A stretch of DNA of 64,000 bases from Neospora caninum Liverpool (Eukaryota; Apicomplexa; Conoidasida; Eucoccidiorida; Sarcocystidae): the NCBI RefSeq assembly GCF_000208865.1, contig NC_018387.1, forward strand, positions 1,240,001 through 1,304,000. The letters are read 5' to 3'. Positions 47,191 to 59,414 of this stretch are shown one piece after another (positions within the stretch are counted from its first letter, which is position 1; each line of letters opens with the position of its first letter). The translations under genes and the position numbers were made by a program. The notes beneath the pieces are model-generated. The model ran no database searches and was not told the DNA's origin. It saw only the letters and a list, made by a program, of their open reading frames with translations.

Positions 47191-48020
47191 TACAGTACCG
47201 CAGTTTGTACAGTGCGCCAGTTATTGGCAGTTATCAAAACAGTCCAAACGCGAGTGTTCTTGCCTGTTGCTTGTGTGCCTGCTTGCGTCACACACAAACA
47301 GCGTCACGGTAGGCTGAGCTTGAAGGTGGAAACTCGAGGACCCGGAAGTTGACTATCCCCCCTGCCAAGTTAATGGGAGATTGTCTCTTTGAAACAATGG
47401 TTGCACCATTTGTGAAAGTGTGTCGTAGCTGGTGACCCACAACTGCTGATCGTTTTTTTATCAGCTGCGTCACACCAGCGGTGGACGACAGAAACACGAG
47501 CGGCGGAGACGTGCCTCACCCTGTTTGGTCGATTTACGTGGACACCATGTACTCAGGCAGTTTCTCGTTGGTTTTCAGGTTTCTTTGTTTTTTTCCTGCT
47601 CGCCGTCCCCCCCTGTTTTAGGGATTCTACCTCGTGGGGCGGTTCGGCAGCGCGGTCGCGGAAAGGAAAACGTAAACTGGTTTTCCTGCGCCGCAGTGCC
47701 GGCTAGGAAAGGACGGGAGAAGAAGTAACAAAACGAAGGGTTTCCGGTGACTCTGCTGTGATGGCCCCAGGATTTTGAGTTGTGCATGGGGAATGCGATG
47801 GTCACGTGGCAGCATCGGTCCTTGAGGGAGAGAGGGTTTACACGCCTTTCGGCACCATCTTGCGTGCCTTCTAATACTGAGGCGATACGTGTGAATAGAT
47901 TGCCATTTCCTCTACATGCCAAAATGCAACAGGCTTCAAATACGAGGTATTCGTGAAACTAGCGAGTGCATGCCTGATCACCTTGGCGGCGAATCGGTGG
48001 AGCCCGCCCCACTTGACACT

Positions 48021-48440
48021 TCATTTCAGATTATCACAGTAGTTACCATTCATTCGGGTTGTGTCATAAATGACATACAATATCCGCCCGGTGGCGGTAA
48101 ATATCCTCAAACACCGCATACCAACCGTTCCTGACTGGCCATCACACCTGTTCAGCTTGCGTGGAATTCGAAACCACAGCACTGTCATGTTATTAGGGCC
48201 TTCTGGAGCGTAAATCCTAGCAACCACCAGCATCACAGTAGTGAACGGATTGCCATTCATATTGGTAGAGACGCCGAAATGCCCCATGGAGACGGTTCCT
48301 CCAATGGGCTTAAAAGGTACCCGTTGCACACTTGTAAACGTGGGGTTATTCGCATTCTGTCCTCGGTTGGCAAAACAGCTTTCCTCTTGGCAAAACAAGC
48401 TTCGAATGTTGTTTTTCCAGATATACCCTTTCAGTTCCAT
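48021..48440 (-). CDS. Possible small protein, unrecognised
   Basis: An ATG-started frame of 139 residues on the minus strand in an AT-rich stretch. The middle part looks beta-rich (RVPFKPIGGTVSMGHFGVST, FTTVMLVVARIYAPEG, MTVLWFRIPRKL). No signal peptide and no domain is recognised. The length is unusual for a chance frame at this base composition, but the opposite strand is also open for part of it. Confidence 0.22.
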   Translation of the reverse strand: MELKGYIWKNNIRSLFCQEESCFANRGQNANNPTFTSVQRVPFKPIGGTVSMGHFGVSTNMNGNPFTTVMLVVARIYAPEGPNNMTVLWFRIPRKLNRCDGQSGTVGMRCLRIFTATGRILYVIYDTTRMNGNYCDNLK

Positions 48441-49738
48441 AATGTACAAGTTGGAAGTAGACGGTTTAGTGAATATTTATCTCTCCCTTTAGCATTGCTG
48501 TCTGTTAGTTGTGGATGTACCATGTGTCCTGACGTCTTTTCTCCGCCTGTTCGAAGAAGCCAGGACACTCGTACGCGATTTATTCGCATGTGTACCGCGT
48601 CCAGCCCATCGCAAAAACATCCCTTCCCAGCAGAGTTTCCTCTTTTTCCTCCGGAAAATCTATTTTTCATCCTATTGTTTTTTATGGCTCTGTCTATGGA
48701 ACTATGAACTTGCGCTTTTCCCCCTTTTTCTTGGATCGAAAAGTTGGGTTCCTCCCCAAGCGCCTGTCTGCAGATGATCGCTCTCACTATGACTACGGCC
48801 AGACGTGTGTTTTAATCCATCGCGCTCGTTTCGAATTCTCCCGCGAAAAGCGTTCTTTTCTTGCATTTGATCACTTTCGCTTTTTCTGACAACCGGCCAA
48901 TTCCCTTTTTGCCTGATAGTTCCTAATCCCCTTGCGCCTGAGTGAACCTCCTTCGGAACTTCCTCCGCTGTCTCCTCTCGGCACTGAGTCGGCACCCAGG
49001 ACTTCTTTCCGAAACCGTTCCCCTCATCAGGCTTTGAATCTGTTGCTGCCGTCGTCTTCTTTTCGCCACTTCGACTTACCTCCGTCTGGTCACCTGCTCG
49101 GTGGGGTCGGCGAGCGTGTGTACCGGTTCACTCGCTGAGAGGTCTGTGATGCGGCGGGAGATTTCTGCGAATCGTCCGTCTGTTTCAAGGTCACATTCCT
49201 TCTCCTTGCCTCTTTGTATGTAGCCCCATCTTTCATCTGCCCCATTCCTGGCAGGCAATTCGGTGTGCTGCTGGCTGTGCCTTCATGGAATGGCCTCTTC
49301 AAAGGGTATTCCAATTATTATCAACAGCTCTCCACGTAAAGAGGCTGTGACGTCGAGGTTGTGGTGTCCCTCTTTTTATGTGGCAGCGTTATAGACCCCA
49401 CAAGCAGTCAGTTGTTGATGTCACCCTTTGTTCATAAAGGAATTACTGGAGCTAAAGTAGCACGTACATCTCACGATATTTCCCAGTGGACACTCGCCCG
49501 AACGGTGTGTGTCCCACAAGGATCAGCCTGGCGCCGGCGGCAGCACGCCGTCCCTGCTCTGTCTCCCACTTCGAAGCATGCGGAGGGAGACACCGTGCAT
49601 TGCCAGTCAAGGGCCAGGGGAGTGTGTCACGCGCAACGGCGCGGACTGCCGACGGCAAGCGAGCGGGAGAGTTTGCTGGGGCCGAGTGAAGAGCCCTGAC
49701 TGCTCTGTTTGACTTCGTAGCGGAAAGCGGTAAACAGC

Positions 49739-52700
49739 ATGGGGAATCCGCTGCTGAAGCTCTACTCGGTGGACAAAGAAAACGCGGTCGACGGCGGCAG
49801 ATTTCTACGGTGGACGGTGAGAATGCACGCTGACGACAGGGAGTCGCGCTTCTTTCGCTCCTCGTTCTCTATGCGCCTCTGATATGAAGGTTCATGACTG
49901 CCTTGCAGGAGAGCGTCTATGTGTGTGTATTCACGGTCACACTATGCATACGCATGTCCATATGGTGGGCAAAAGTGTATCACTATGCAGCGTTCCTTCT
50001 GCACAGACACATAAACACGGGGCTGTTCGGTGGGTTAGGCGGCCAAAGATTGCTCCACTCCAGGCAACGTTTTAGGGCGGATTGCATGTGTACTTGCCTC
50101 CTTTCGCTCCGTGTTTCCCCCACTTCAGATATATCGGGGACACCAGAAGGACCGTTCTTCTTCGGCTTCTTCGCTCGTCTCGCTTTTCTGTTTCGACAAG
50201 AAGGCCCTCTCTATCGCTCCTTTTTCGTCGTCTCCTTCGTTACGCTCGGCGTTGCTCTCGCTGTTGCAGCAAGAGGCCCAGCTTCTGCAGCGTTTACGCC
50301 ACCCTCAGCTTCTGCATTTGGTCGAGCCTCTCCAGGAGGACAAAAACTCTCTTGTCTTCTGCACGCGACTTGTTGAAACCACGCTGCGTGAGCAGTTGTA
50401 TGAGCAGTGTCGCCCACACTCGGGCTCTGGGGTCTCCGGATCTCCGCCTGACTCGAGTGCGTACAGTGGACAAGAGGGCGAGAAGCGAGCCCGTTCTTCG
50501 CGCTGCAACTTCGTTCCCCTGTCGCTTCTGGAAATAAAATCCGGCCTCTTGGATCTCGGAGAAGCCCTGCGTTTCCTTCACGCAGACGCCCAACTCATTC
50601 ACCTTAATGTGAATCCAGACAGCGTCTTCTTCACTCCTAAAGGACAGTGGCGGCTCGGAGGCCTTGGATTCGCCCAGGAAATCCCCGGAGATGGAGGGGC
50701 CGGAAAACTCGTCGACTGTGGATTCTCCTTTGGGTCAGTGAACCTCGATCGAGACGCATGTGAAAAAAGTGTTCTGTGGCGAAAGTGTCTCTCGGCTTCT
50801 TCACCTGCTCCGTCTGTATATATATACATACTCTATATCTCTCGATGCATCTCCATCTGGGGGTGTACAGTGGTCGTGGTGTAGACGCGCGTGTTCACAT
50901 GTGTCGGTGAGTTTATACTTTTTTTCGAATCTGGTTGCTCCGAGAGATCCGGAAACTTACCGGCTGGTTCTGGTGACTCGCGTCATTTTCTCTTCGCAGC
51001 GCACCGAGCGGAAGTGCACAGGCACAGGTTTCCGTAGTGCCGCCCCTTTACTACTCGGCTCCAGAACTCGCCGCCAGTCACCCAGGAAAGTGCTGTCGCG
51101 CGTCCGACGTTTACTCCTTGGGCCTTCTCATGGCTGAGGTTCTCCTCGGCCCCAGCGCCGGCAGCGGGTGTGAAGCCCGACTCCTCAAGACGAACGAGTG
51201 GGACATCAGCGCCCATCAAGCTCAGGTCAGTTGGACCGCTCGACCAGGGGCAGATGTTTCGGCCTCTTCGTAATCACCGACTTTTCTCCCGGGCTCTCCA
51301 CTGTAGGTAGCGTGCTTTTCCCTCCCCTTGTGTAAGAACAAGATACACGTCGGGACGTGCACTCTCCAACCGCGAGCAAGGAGGGAACAGGGAGAGAGAC
51401 GAAACAGGAACAGGGGAAGAGGAAACCCCGTACGAGAGCGCATACCCTCGCGATGCGTTCCTTCCATTCGCAGCGCCTCGTGTTGGACGTGCCTGAGATC
51501 GTCCATTGCTTCTTCCCCGACGGCCTGCACGCTGAGCACCGAGTCTGGACGCGTTTGCTGCCTGCTTTCTCTCAACTGCCGTACGAGAGTTCTGATCTCA
51601 ACTACTATCGAAGAGACTTCCGGACAAGTGTTCTTTCTTTTGCTGTGCTCGTTCGCAGTGCCACAGGCTCCTTCCTCTGCGGCCAAACATGTTCGCCAGC
51701 TCGCCGTACTTCTCGATGCCTTCGGCCGCCACATCCCTGCCCACGCTGACGGCTCTTCTCTCGTCGATGCTGAACCCAGACCCGTCTCAGAGGCCTTCCA
51801 TCGAACAGTTTCTTCAGTCGCCTTTCTTCCAAGACGTGAGGATACGACTGCGGGCTTCCAAGGGCTCGCTGCGTTAGCATCTTCGGCGCTTGTGTCAAAA
51901 CGAAACGTCTCCAAAGCTTACCTGAAATCTGGAATGCACGGGTCACATTAAAGTAGATATTGTCTCTGTACAGATGATCCCCGATCCAGAACTGTATAAC
52001 TCAAATCGAATCCATCGTACTGGGAGTGATACTCTGTGAGACAGGATCCCTTGTTATTGAACAAGATTCAGTTAGGAACGGGACATGCAATACCAATCAG
52101 ATAACAACTGAAGCGAGCACAGGTTCGAAGACGCGAAAACCTTATTTTGCAGCTGAAAGGACCGGCTTCGGGGCGATCTTAGAAAGCGTGGACGCCGCCC
52201 CCTCGAGTGTCCGTCCTGACTGGAAATTTCAAGAGTGTCCGGTGTCGAGTGATGTCTCAAATACGAATGGGCGGACTAAAGAACGGGGACAGCAAGCAAG
52301 CATGGAACATTCGGATTCATCTAGCGTCTTTACAGTGATCGGGAAGGCAACTGCGAGCCTGGACTGGCGATAGTTTGACCGCGGGGGTCCACAAACACAG
52401 GAACCCGGACGATGGCGAGTTCCGCTGCTGTGTTAGCACAGCTGAAGTATATCTCTCGCTGCGCGTTCTTTTCTTCTAGTCCATTGCTTCTTCCGTGTGA
52501 TTTCTTTTCCTTTCTCCAGATGAACATGCGCGCCTTGCGTTTTCTCGAGGCTCTGCACGAGAAGGACGAGAACCAGAAGATCCAGTTCTTGAATGGCTTC
52601 CTGCCGCTTCTGCAGCAGCAGGAGGAATTCCATCACTCAAACCTCTTGCGGTGCGTCCCGGCGCGAGGCGAGAAGACTCCTTTTTCTCCTGGTTCTGTCT

Positions 52701-55700
52701 CCGTTCCCGCACTGTCGATTTCTTTCCATTGCTCGGTGTCTGAAGGGTGCCCAACTCTTCCTTGTGCGCTGCAAATAAGTCCAGCAGTCGTAGTTCTGCA
52801 TCCGAATGTAGTTTATGCACATATGTAGTCTGCATGTAGACAAAAAAGATTCCTCGTTTCCGTGTCGGGCGCTCAACACAGTCGCTCTCGCGGCATCTCG
52901 TCGGGGGTTCAGCCCCGATTGTTTTTCGAATCGGAGACACCAGCATCCGTCCCGGACACACCCGACAAGCTGTGCACTCTCTAGTGTTCCACTTCCAAAT
53001 GCATGCATTTCTCCATTCTCTCTGGCTTCTCTTCAAGGAACCGCGTGATTGGGCCCCTGCTCGATGCCCTCGCCTTCCCTGCTCTCTACCCGTTTGTCCT
53101 ACCCAATCTCTTCTTCGTCATCAAGCAGGTGAGAAGGAAGTACACGTCTGCATGCATGAAGATGCCTCCCTGTGCATTCCATGTGCTAGTGTTCTTTATA
53201 TCGATATAACCGATCTGCCGAAAGGTAAGCTCGACTGACTCGATGCAAGGCTGTGAGGACTGGTCCGAACGTGGTGTCCATTCGCGTCTCAACAGTGTTG
53301 AGGACTTAAACTCGAGGCACGTCGCCGGTTCTCGAAGCAGGACTGGAGAGAACCTCGACGAGTGGGCGTCTGAAGCGCGTGCAGGGGGCGCGATGAGTTT
53401 TTCGAACGTCGTTGAGTTGCGTCTCGAGCTGAGAGAAGCGGACGCGCTCGGATCGCCGCAGACCAGTCACCTCTCTTGGCTCAGCAGTCCGGTGCGCTGG
53501 CTGTACATACACAGACACCAATGCATGCAATGACGCCCGTAACTGCGTCTGCTGGCCAGTGATCGTGAATGCTCCGGTATCGGGTTTTTTCTTCAGCTGA
53601 ACGACCGCGCGTACTTCCAGTCGGACGTTTGGCCACGCGTCCGGCCGCTTCTCACAGCTCGCGAGATCCAGATCGAGTCAGTTCTGTTTCTGGTAAGTCC
53701 CCCCTTTCCGTCGGCTTCGGAACAGAAGAAAACACGGAACCACGTTTCGCGGGCCCGCGGCGTGTGTGCTTCGGTGTTGGATCTCACTCTCGGGAATATG
53801 CGGCAGTTCGTCGCGACGCAGTCGCGTTCAGAACCGAGAGACGCCTTCGCGTTTTCAGCGGCGTCCTACGCAGAGGTCTGCCTCTACCCGCAGTCACCCT
53901 CACGCTTCAGCGACGATTGAGGGCCCGAAATGTGCATTTTTTGTCGGTATACACGCAGGCAAAAGGTGTCGATATATACGCATGTGTAGGGATATGTATA
54001 TTCTGTGTGTGTCTACATGTATATATTTTGATATATATCTGTGTTACTCTTGCTAGTGAAAAAGAATCGTGCAAGTGGTCACGCCACGAATGCCTGTGCG
54101 AGATTCTCCTTTTCGTGTGATCTCTCTGCGGTCTGAAACTGACAGATGAACGAGTTGGAGTTCCTCATGACGCAGTGCAGCGACGAGGCCATTCAGCAGG
54201 ATCTCCTTCCCCTTATCGTCAAGTGCATGCAAATTCAGGTGCGGGGCAGAAACACATTTCTTCTATGTGCGAAAAAGATACCCCAAGTGAACGGCAGCCA
54301 ATCTGACGATGGCGACAGACCAAGTGCAGTCAGCACCAAGTTTGTATTTACCATCAAACAGCGGACACAAAAGGTAACCCTGAGTCTCCACATTCTCATA
54401 TTTGTCTCCACGCGACCTCTGTTTCCTCTTGTACCAGCGAAATCGGGGAGAACCGCACGTCTGTTTCAGCTGCTTCATCGTGTAGGCGAACATTTTTGCT
54501 GATCTGCGCCTTTTCCGTCTCGTGCAGGAGCCGCGGATTCAAGAAGCTGTGTTGACGCGGCTGCCCAGAGTCCACCAGAAATTCGACTACACAGTTCTGC
54601 GCACAGCCGCCCTCCCTCGCGTCCTCAGCGTCATTCAACTAGCCAGTAAGAAGGGGAACCTCTCGTTCAGCTAGCCATTCGACAAAGGCCACGTGCTCGA
54701 AAGACTCGAGACCCGGTTTCTGCATGGAGAGCTGACCGGAGACTTTCGGGACGTGTGCTACGGAGAGGTGGTACGGTTAAAACGCTTGTCACGAGGGTCG
54801 ACTGCAGCGAGTCAGAGTATCTGAAGGAATCGCCGCCGCGGAAGCACGTCACGACGTGGAGAGCGACAAAGGTGCGTCCGCGTTGCACGCGTGCCGGTCT
54901 TCCAGCTTGGGCTTCTCTTTGCATGCACACAGCGTCATCCACAGTTCGTGTCCAAGGCCTCGCCGCTGTGACTGCCATGGCCAGCGCGTTTGACCGATCC
55001 ACCATCGTGGAGCAGATTGTTGCCGTCGTGCAACAGGTAGGAACAGATTCGGCAGAGAGTGGAAAGTAGGAAGCGCGGATTTAGAAGGCGAAAGAGAGGA
55101 GCGAGAGAAGGAAAGTTCAAACGCATGAAGGAGGCAGTCGCGCGCGCCTCCAGCTTTTTGGAGTCTCCGTCGGCGTTTCCAGCTCGCGGGCGGCATGCGG
55201 TTTTGAGAAGGCGATATCTCCACGCTCGCGTTGGCTATAAAAGACCGAATGCTCGCGGGAGGTCTTGTCGAGGAGAGCCTTGTTCCAACCATGAAGGCTG
55301 CTTAGCGTTAGCGGGGAAGCACACCCCACGACTCAGAATACAGCTCCAGGCAAACCTTTTCGTGCGCTCCCTTCCACAACTCCACACTCTGACCGTTTCC
55401 GAGGGCGGGAGGTTCACCCGATTCCGGTTTTGTGCGTCACTGGAAGCCGCGGCTGGCCGAGGGATGGAAGCCTGCATGCATTGCTAGAACGCCGCCTGTA
55501 CAAGCAGCATACCAGCGGGTTTACCCCTCCCTTCTGTATAAATCCGTTCACGCACGTAAATAATCCATGCGTGTCTATGCAACACAGGCATGTTTGTTGG
55601 CCTTGCACACGCTTTAGATCTTCCGCACAGTGACCCTGCAGCAGACCAAAGTGAATGGTATGATTTTTTTGTTTTCTTGTCGAATGCCGCAGGTTAGCTC

Positions 55701-58700
55701 TGCAGACAGGAGTGGAATGGTATGCGTTGCGGTCTGCACGACGTTGGAAACTTTAGCCAAGCAGGTTGGCCTCAAAGCCACCACGGAGCGTCTCCTCCAC
55801 ATCTTGCTCCCCCTTTTGAGTAAGCGGCGTGCACCTGAGCGAGTGCGCATTTATCCAGTTATATATATATATATATATATTTAGCGTGTCTTCAACATTG
55901 ACAGTGAACGAGTTCATAAGTCACTTCGCATATTTCTGGAATGATGGGCTCTGTACGGCGTGGGGAGGTGTGCGCAGCTTCTCTTGTTTTTGTGTGTGTG
56001 CCAAAAAGAGGCAGAGCCCTGATTTTGCAGCAGGTTTTTGCCTTGTTTTTTGGGAGGGATGATGCAAAGTGAGCTCTGAAGGGGACATACTGGACGAATG
56101 CATTTGTTAGGTTTTCGGCCCAGACAGGCCTTGCAATTTTCCGCGACCTGCCGACGTCAGCGGTCAGCCCCTTGGGAAGCTCGAGGAAATGCAAAGGGAT
56201 TCCTTGTCCCTTCTTTGTGCCTGGCCTCCTGAGTCGCGTGTTCTTTTCCCGCCGTTTTACGTGTTTTCTTCAGTGGAAGAGGGACTTACGGCGAAGGAGT
56301 TCGACCAGGTGTACCGGACAGTCACATCGATTCTGGGCAAGGTAAAAAAGCGCAGCCAGTGGCCACCGTGCCCCACAGTTCCAGCCGGCCTGTCGGGGCG
56401 GACGAAGTAGAAATCGCCGGAAATGCGATTCGGAGTTGCGAGTCCGTGTGTCAGAGGAAACCTGAGATTTGTCTCCCTTTTTCTTTGCAGGTGGAGACAA
56501 CCCGGCGGAAGCAATTCGCCCTACAGTCGGTAAGAGGGAAGGGGGGGTGTGGAGCACGCGCGTCGGTCTTTTGACAAGCGAGGAAAAGAACTACGCAGTG
56601 GTTTCGAAGCTTCGTCGCAGGATGCCTGTGAGAGCGTCGTTGTGGATGAAACGTTTCCGGTGTCTTCAGTGGAAGTGGGTAGCTGCCTGGGCGCACCTCG
56701 CTCCTAAAGGTTTTCCTAGGTATTCGTCATGAGGTTCTTACGCGGCTGCAAGACAAGCTGGAGGCTCCGTTCTTGTCTAGTGTTGTGCCTCGTGCACAGG
56801 CTGTCCCTTCTCTTCATATACCGGTGCGCACTGCGCCGTTCGTGAATCAGTTTGTGCGGCACTCTCTCGTCTCGGCTCTACGGCGAGACAACTTCCACCA
56901 AGCGTGCACGCAGGAGAGGAGCGTCGCATGAGGAAATCAGAAACAGCGACGCGGTGGCAGATATCTTGCAAACGTGTACGCGGTGGGTGCTCCCGCGAAG
57001 GAGCTTTCGATGCTTCTACACGATTTCGCGACAAAAAGTGGAAGACGCCCGCCAGATAGAGAAGACGGCTTGTGCGCGTGTGTGTGTGTGTGGGCGGCAG
57101 AGTGGAGTGGCGTCAGTTCTCGCCTCTTTCCATTGATGCTCCGCATTTCGTGTTTTTGAGTTGCTCGTATATCTCCCCCCAGGAACAGGCGTCTGCGGTT
57201 GCAGCGGCGCTGCCGCCTTCGTCTGCGACTCCGTCCTTGTCCGGTTTTCAAGACGGCTCCGCGGCGGCGTCGCCGACCCTCTCGGAGGGCAGTGTGGGGT
57301 TTCAGCCTCTCCCCTTTGAGGCGCTTCTGATGTCTCCGAGCGCAGGTGACCAAGCGAGGCGGGACCAGCCGCCTCCTCCACCCCCGCTTCCGTCTGCTCC
57401 TGCGTCTGGTCCGTCTTCCTCTTTGTCCTTTTCTTTCGCTGGGTCGCCGTCGCCCTCGGCAGACGATCCATTCCTGCTGGCCGCCTCTGAGCGCGGAGTC
57501 GCTCCTCCGTCAGGACGGTCCCCTGCCACGCAGTCGTCTTCGTCTTTGGACTGGATGAACAGTTTGGACAGTTCCGCTGTTCCTCGGCCTGCTGCGTCGG
57601 CTTCTTCCCCGGCCCAAGGGACAAGTCACGCGAGCGCTGCCTCCACCAGTTTCCTCTTCGCAGCGACGCGCCTGCCGGCGCACGCGCCTGACAGTGCGTG
57701 CTCGGTGGCTCCTCTCCCGAAACTGCCAGAGGAGATCTTCGGAGCCTCCACGGGCGCGTCGGGCTCCAGGCGGCCGGGACGGGCCGAGGCGTCTCACGTT
57801 TCTGGGAAGTCTTCAGACGCGTTGGCCGCTGGAGCAGCAAGCAATAGCGCAAGAAACACCCGTCTCGGGAGCTCGCCCCCGCAAACCACTAGTCGTGCGA
57901 ATCCAAGGTAGGCGCCGTGACAACACGATACATGTAGGCAGTCTGCCGGGAAGAGCAGAACAAAGAAGAGAAGAAAAAGCGTAGCGCAGAAAGGCTTCAG
58001 CACCGAGGTGGGCGGTATGATGAGAAACAACCCGAGTCAGCGAGGACAAAAGGAAACGAGAAGGAAGAAACCACACCGCGAACCTTTTGAGGCGGCGCCT
58101 GCGAACGCCAATTGCCCGCATCACTCTGGGACATTCAGAAAGCGTCACGACTGGAATCTGCAACTCACACGCCCCAGACGTTCCCAAGAGAGGTGTTTTG
58201 TGTTGCTTTTGCGAAAGACGACAATTCAACAGAGAGGTCGCTTGTGCAGTCCGACAGATGCGCCACTGGGAGCCGAACGGCAAACACTTGCGCATCAGGG
58301 GAACGGCGCTTAGAACTGAAGGGCAGACTGGGAGTCGGGCACTGTCGTTCTTCTCTGTGGAAAATCCTCGTGGAGGGTGAAGCCATGCCGTCAGTTTCCT
58401 GAAAAGAGTTCCTGTGTATAGGCAGAGAGACGAGTGATGGTCTGGAAACACCCGAGAGCTCGCCTTTAGAAGTTCCCGAGAAACGTGGGGTCGAGTCGCC
58501 GGTTTCAATGTACTCATTGGGCGCATCCGTCGTAGGAGCTATCAGGGTTTAATCTCTTGAAGGCTCAGGTGACAATGCACTGATTCCAGTACTCGCGAGC
58601 CTGATCATCCGTGGTGGTCCTTCCGTGTGTCTGTTCTTCACGACCATTTCGGGTGTCTTTTGGTGGTATTGCGCGTGTGCTGCGTGGCAGTAGTGACACA

Positions 58701-58886
58701 GCTTCTTCACTGGAAGATATTCTCAGTTCGTCCTTCTCCTCCCCCCCCTCGTCTCTGTCAACCGGGCCGGGGATGACCCTCGGGGGAATAGGCGTCTCGA
58801 CTCCGGCCTCGCGGGAGGCTCAGCTACGAGATGCCTTCGCAGATTTAGTAAGCAAACTGTTTCTTTCCTGCCTTCTGCCCACGCAC

Positions 58887-58927
<41 letters not shown>

Positions 58928-59414
58928 CGTAAGCTCATGTATGAGAAGTCTTCATGCCGGTGAGTTGTGTTCCCTTTCGCGAGAGGTCGCCTGTTGGGCG
59001 CCAAGTGTCTCGTTTCGGCCCGTTCGTTTGAAGCGTCTGCCGCTTGTCGTGCGCGGCGTGTCGAGGTCGAACCGTTCCGGCCTTCCATGTGCTGTCTTTG
59101 TGCTGCAGCATCCGCCGTCTTACGCGGGTGGGACTGCTTTGGCGCCTCGCGCAGATCCGTTTGCCAGTCTCTGTCCACCCCCGACATCGGCAGGCTCGCC
59201 GACTCCCTTCTTGAATCCGGTTAATGGCGTGACAGGCTCCACGATCACTGGATTGGGTTTTGGCGGGGCAACTCTAGGGCACTTCTCGAATCCTGTCGTG
59301 GAATCCAACGCGAACCACGTAGGGAGGCCGCCCTTTGAGCAAATGGGTGGAGCAGGGGCTGCCAGCACAGCCAAAGCCGATCCTTTCGCTCAGCTGGGTT
59401 CTTTCACAATGTAG
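49739..59414 (+). CDS. SCY1-like pseudokinase (SCYL2-type) with HEAT repeats
   Basis: Seventeen exons: 49739-49816, 50129-50733, 51000-51225, 51474-51580, 51667-51835, 52520-52650, 53038-53128, 53597-53692, 54146-54238, 54528-54645, 54945-55036, 55693-55819, 56274-56341, 56491-56529, 57183-57907, 58691-58847, 59109-59414. All phases agree; 1,075 residues. Residues 1-395 are kinase-like: VSLFCFDKK matches the FVFDKK lysine strand of SCYL2, but the HRD loop is IHLNVNPDSVFF and DFG is GLGF, so it is predicted catalytically dead. The lobe ends DPSQRPSIEQFLQSPFFQDV. Residues 396-680 are HEAT-like helices (FLNGFLPLLQQ, YPFVLPNLFFVIKQ, EAVLTRLPRVHQKFDYTVLR). The rest is Ser/Pro/Ala-rich with three DPF motifs (DPFLLAA, DPFASL, DPFAQLGSFTM), typical ligands of AP-2 adaptor ears. 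SCYL2 acts in clathrin-mediated trafficking. Confidence 0.9.
55861..55881. repeat. (AT)n microsatellite
   Basis: AT tract about 40 bases after the donor of the SCYL2 exon ending at 55819. Confidence 0.95.
58890..58925. repeat. (AT)n microsatellite
   Basis: Longest AT tract of the window, about 18 perfect units, about 40 bases after the donor of SCYL2 exon 58691-58847. Confidence 0.95.

Larger units (their letters stand above)
44806..49738. other. Long interval without a firm gene model
   Basis: The 4.9 kb between the divergent PHPT1-like and SCYL2 starts hold several suggestive but unconnected pieces. These are a plus-strand ATG at 45587 followed by a hydrophobic run (DLTVLVLWFLVSFG) and Cys-containing sequence, a plus-strand exon-like piece ending at 47026, and a minus-strand frame at 48440-48021. 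Poly-G runs lie at 45899-45908 and 47179-47190. An unrecognised gene may be present. Confidence 0.35.
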
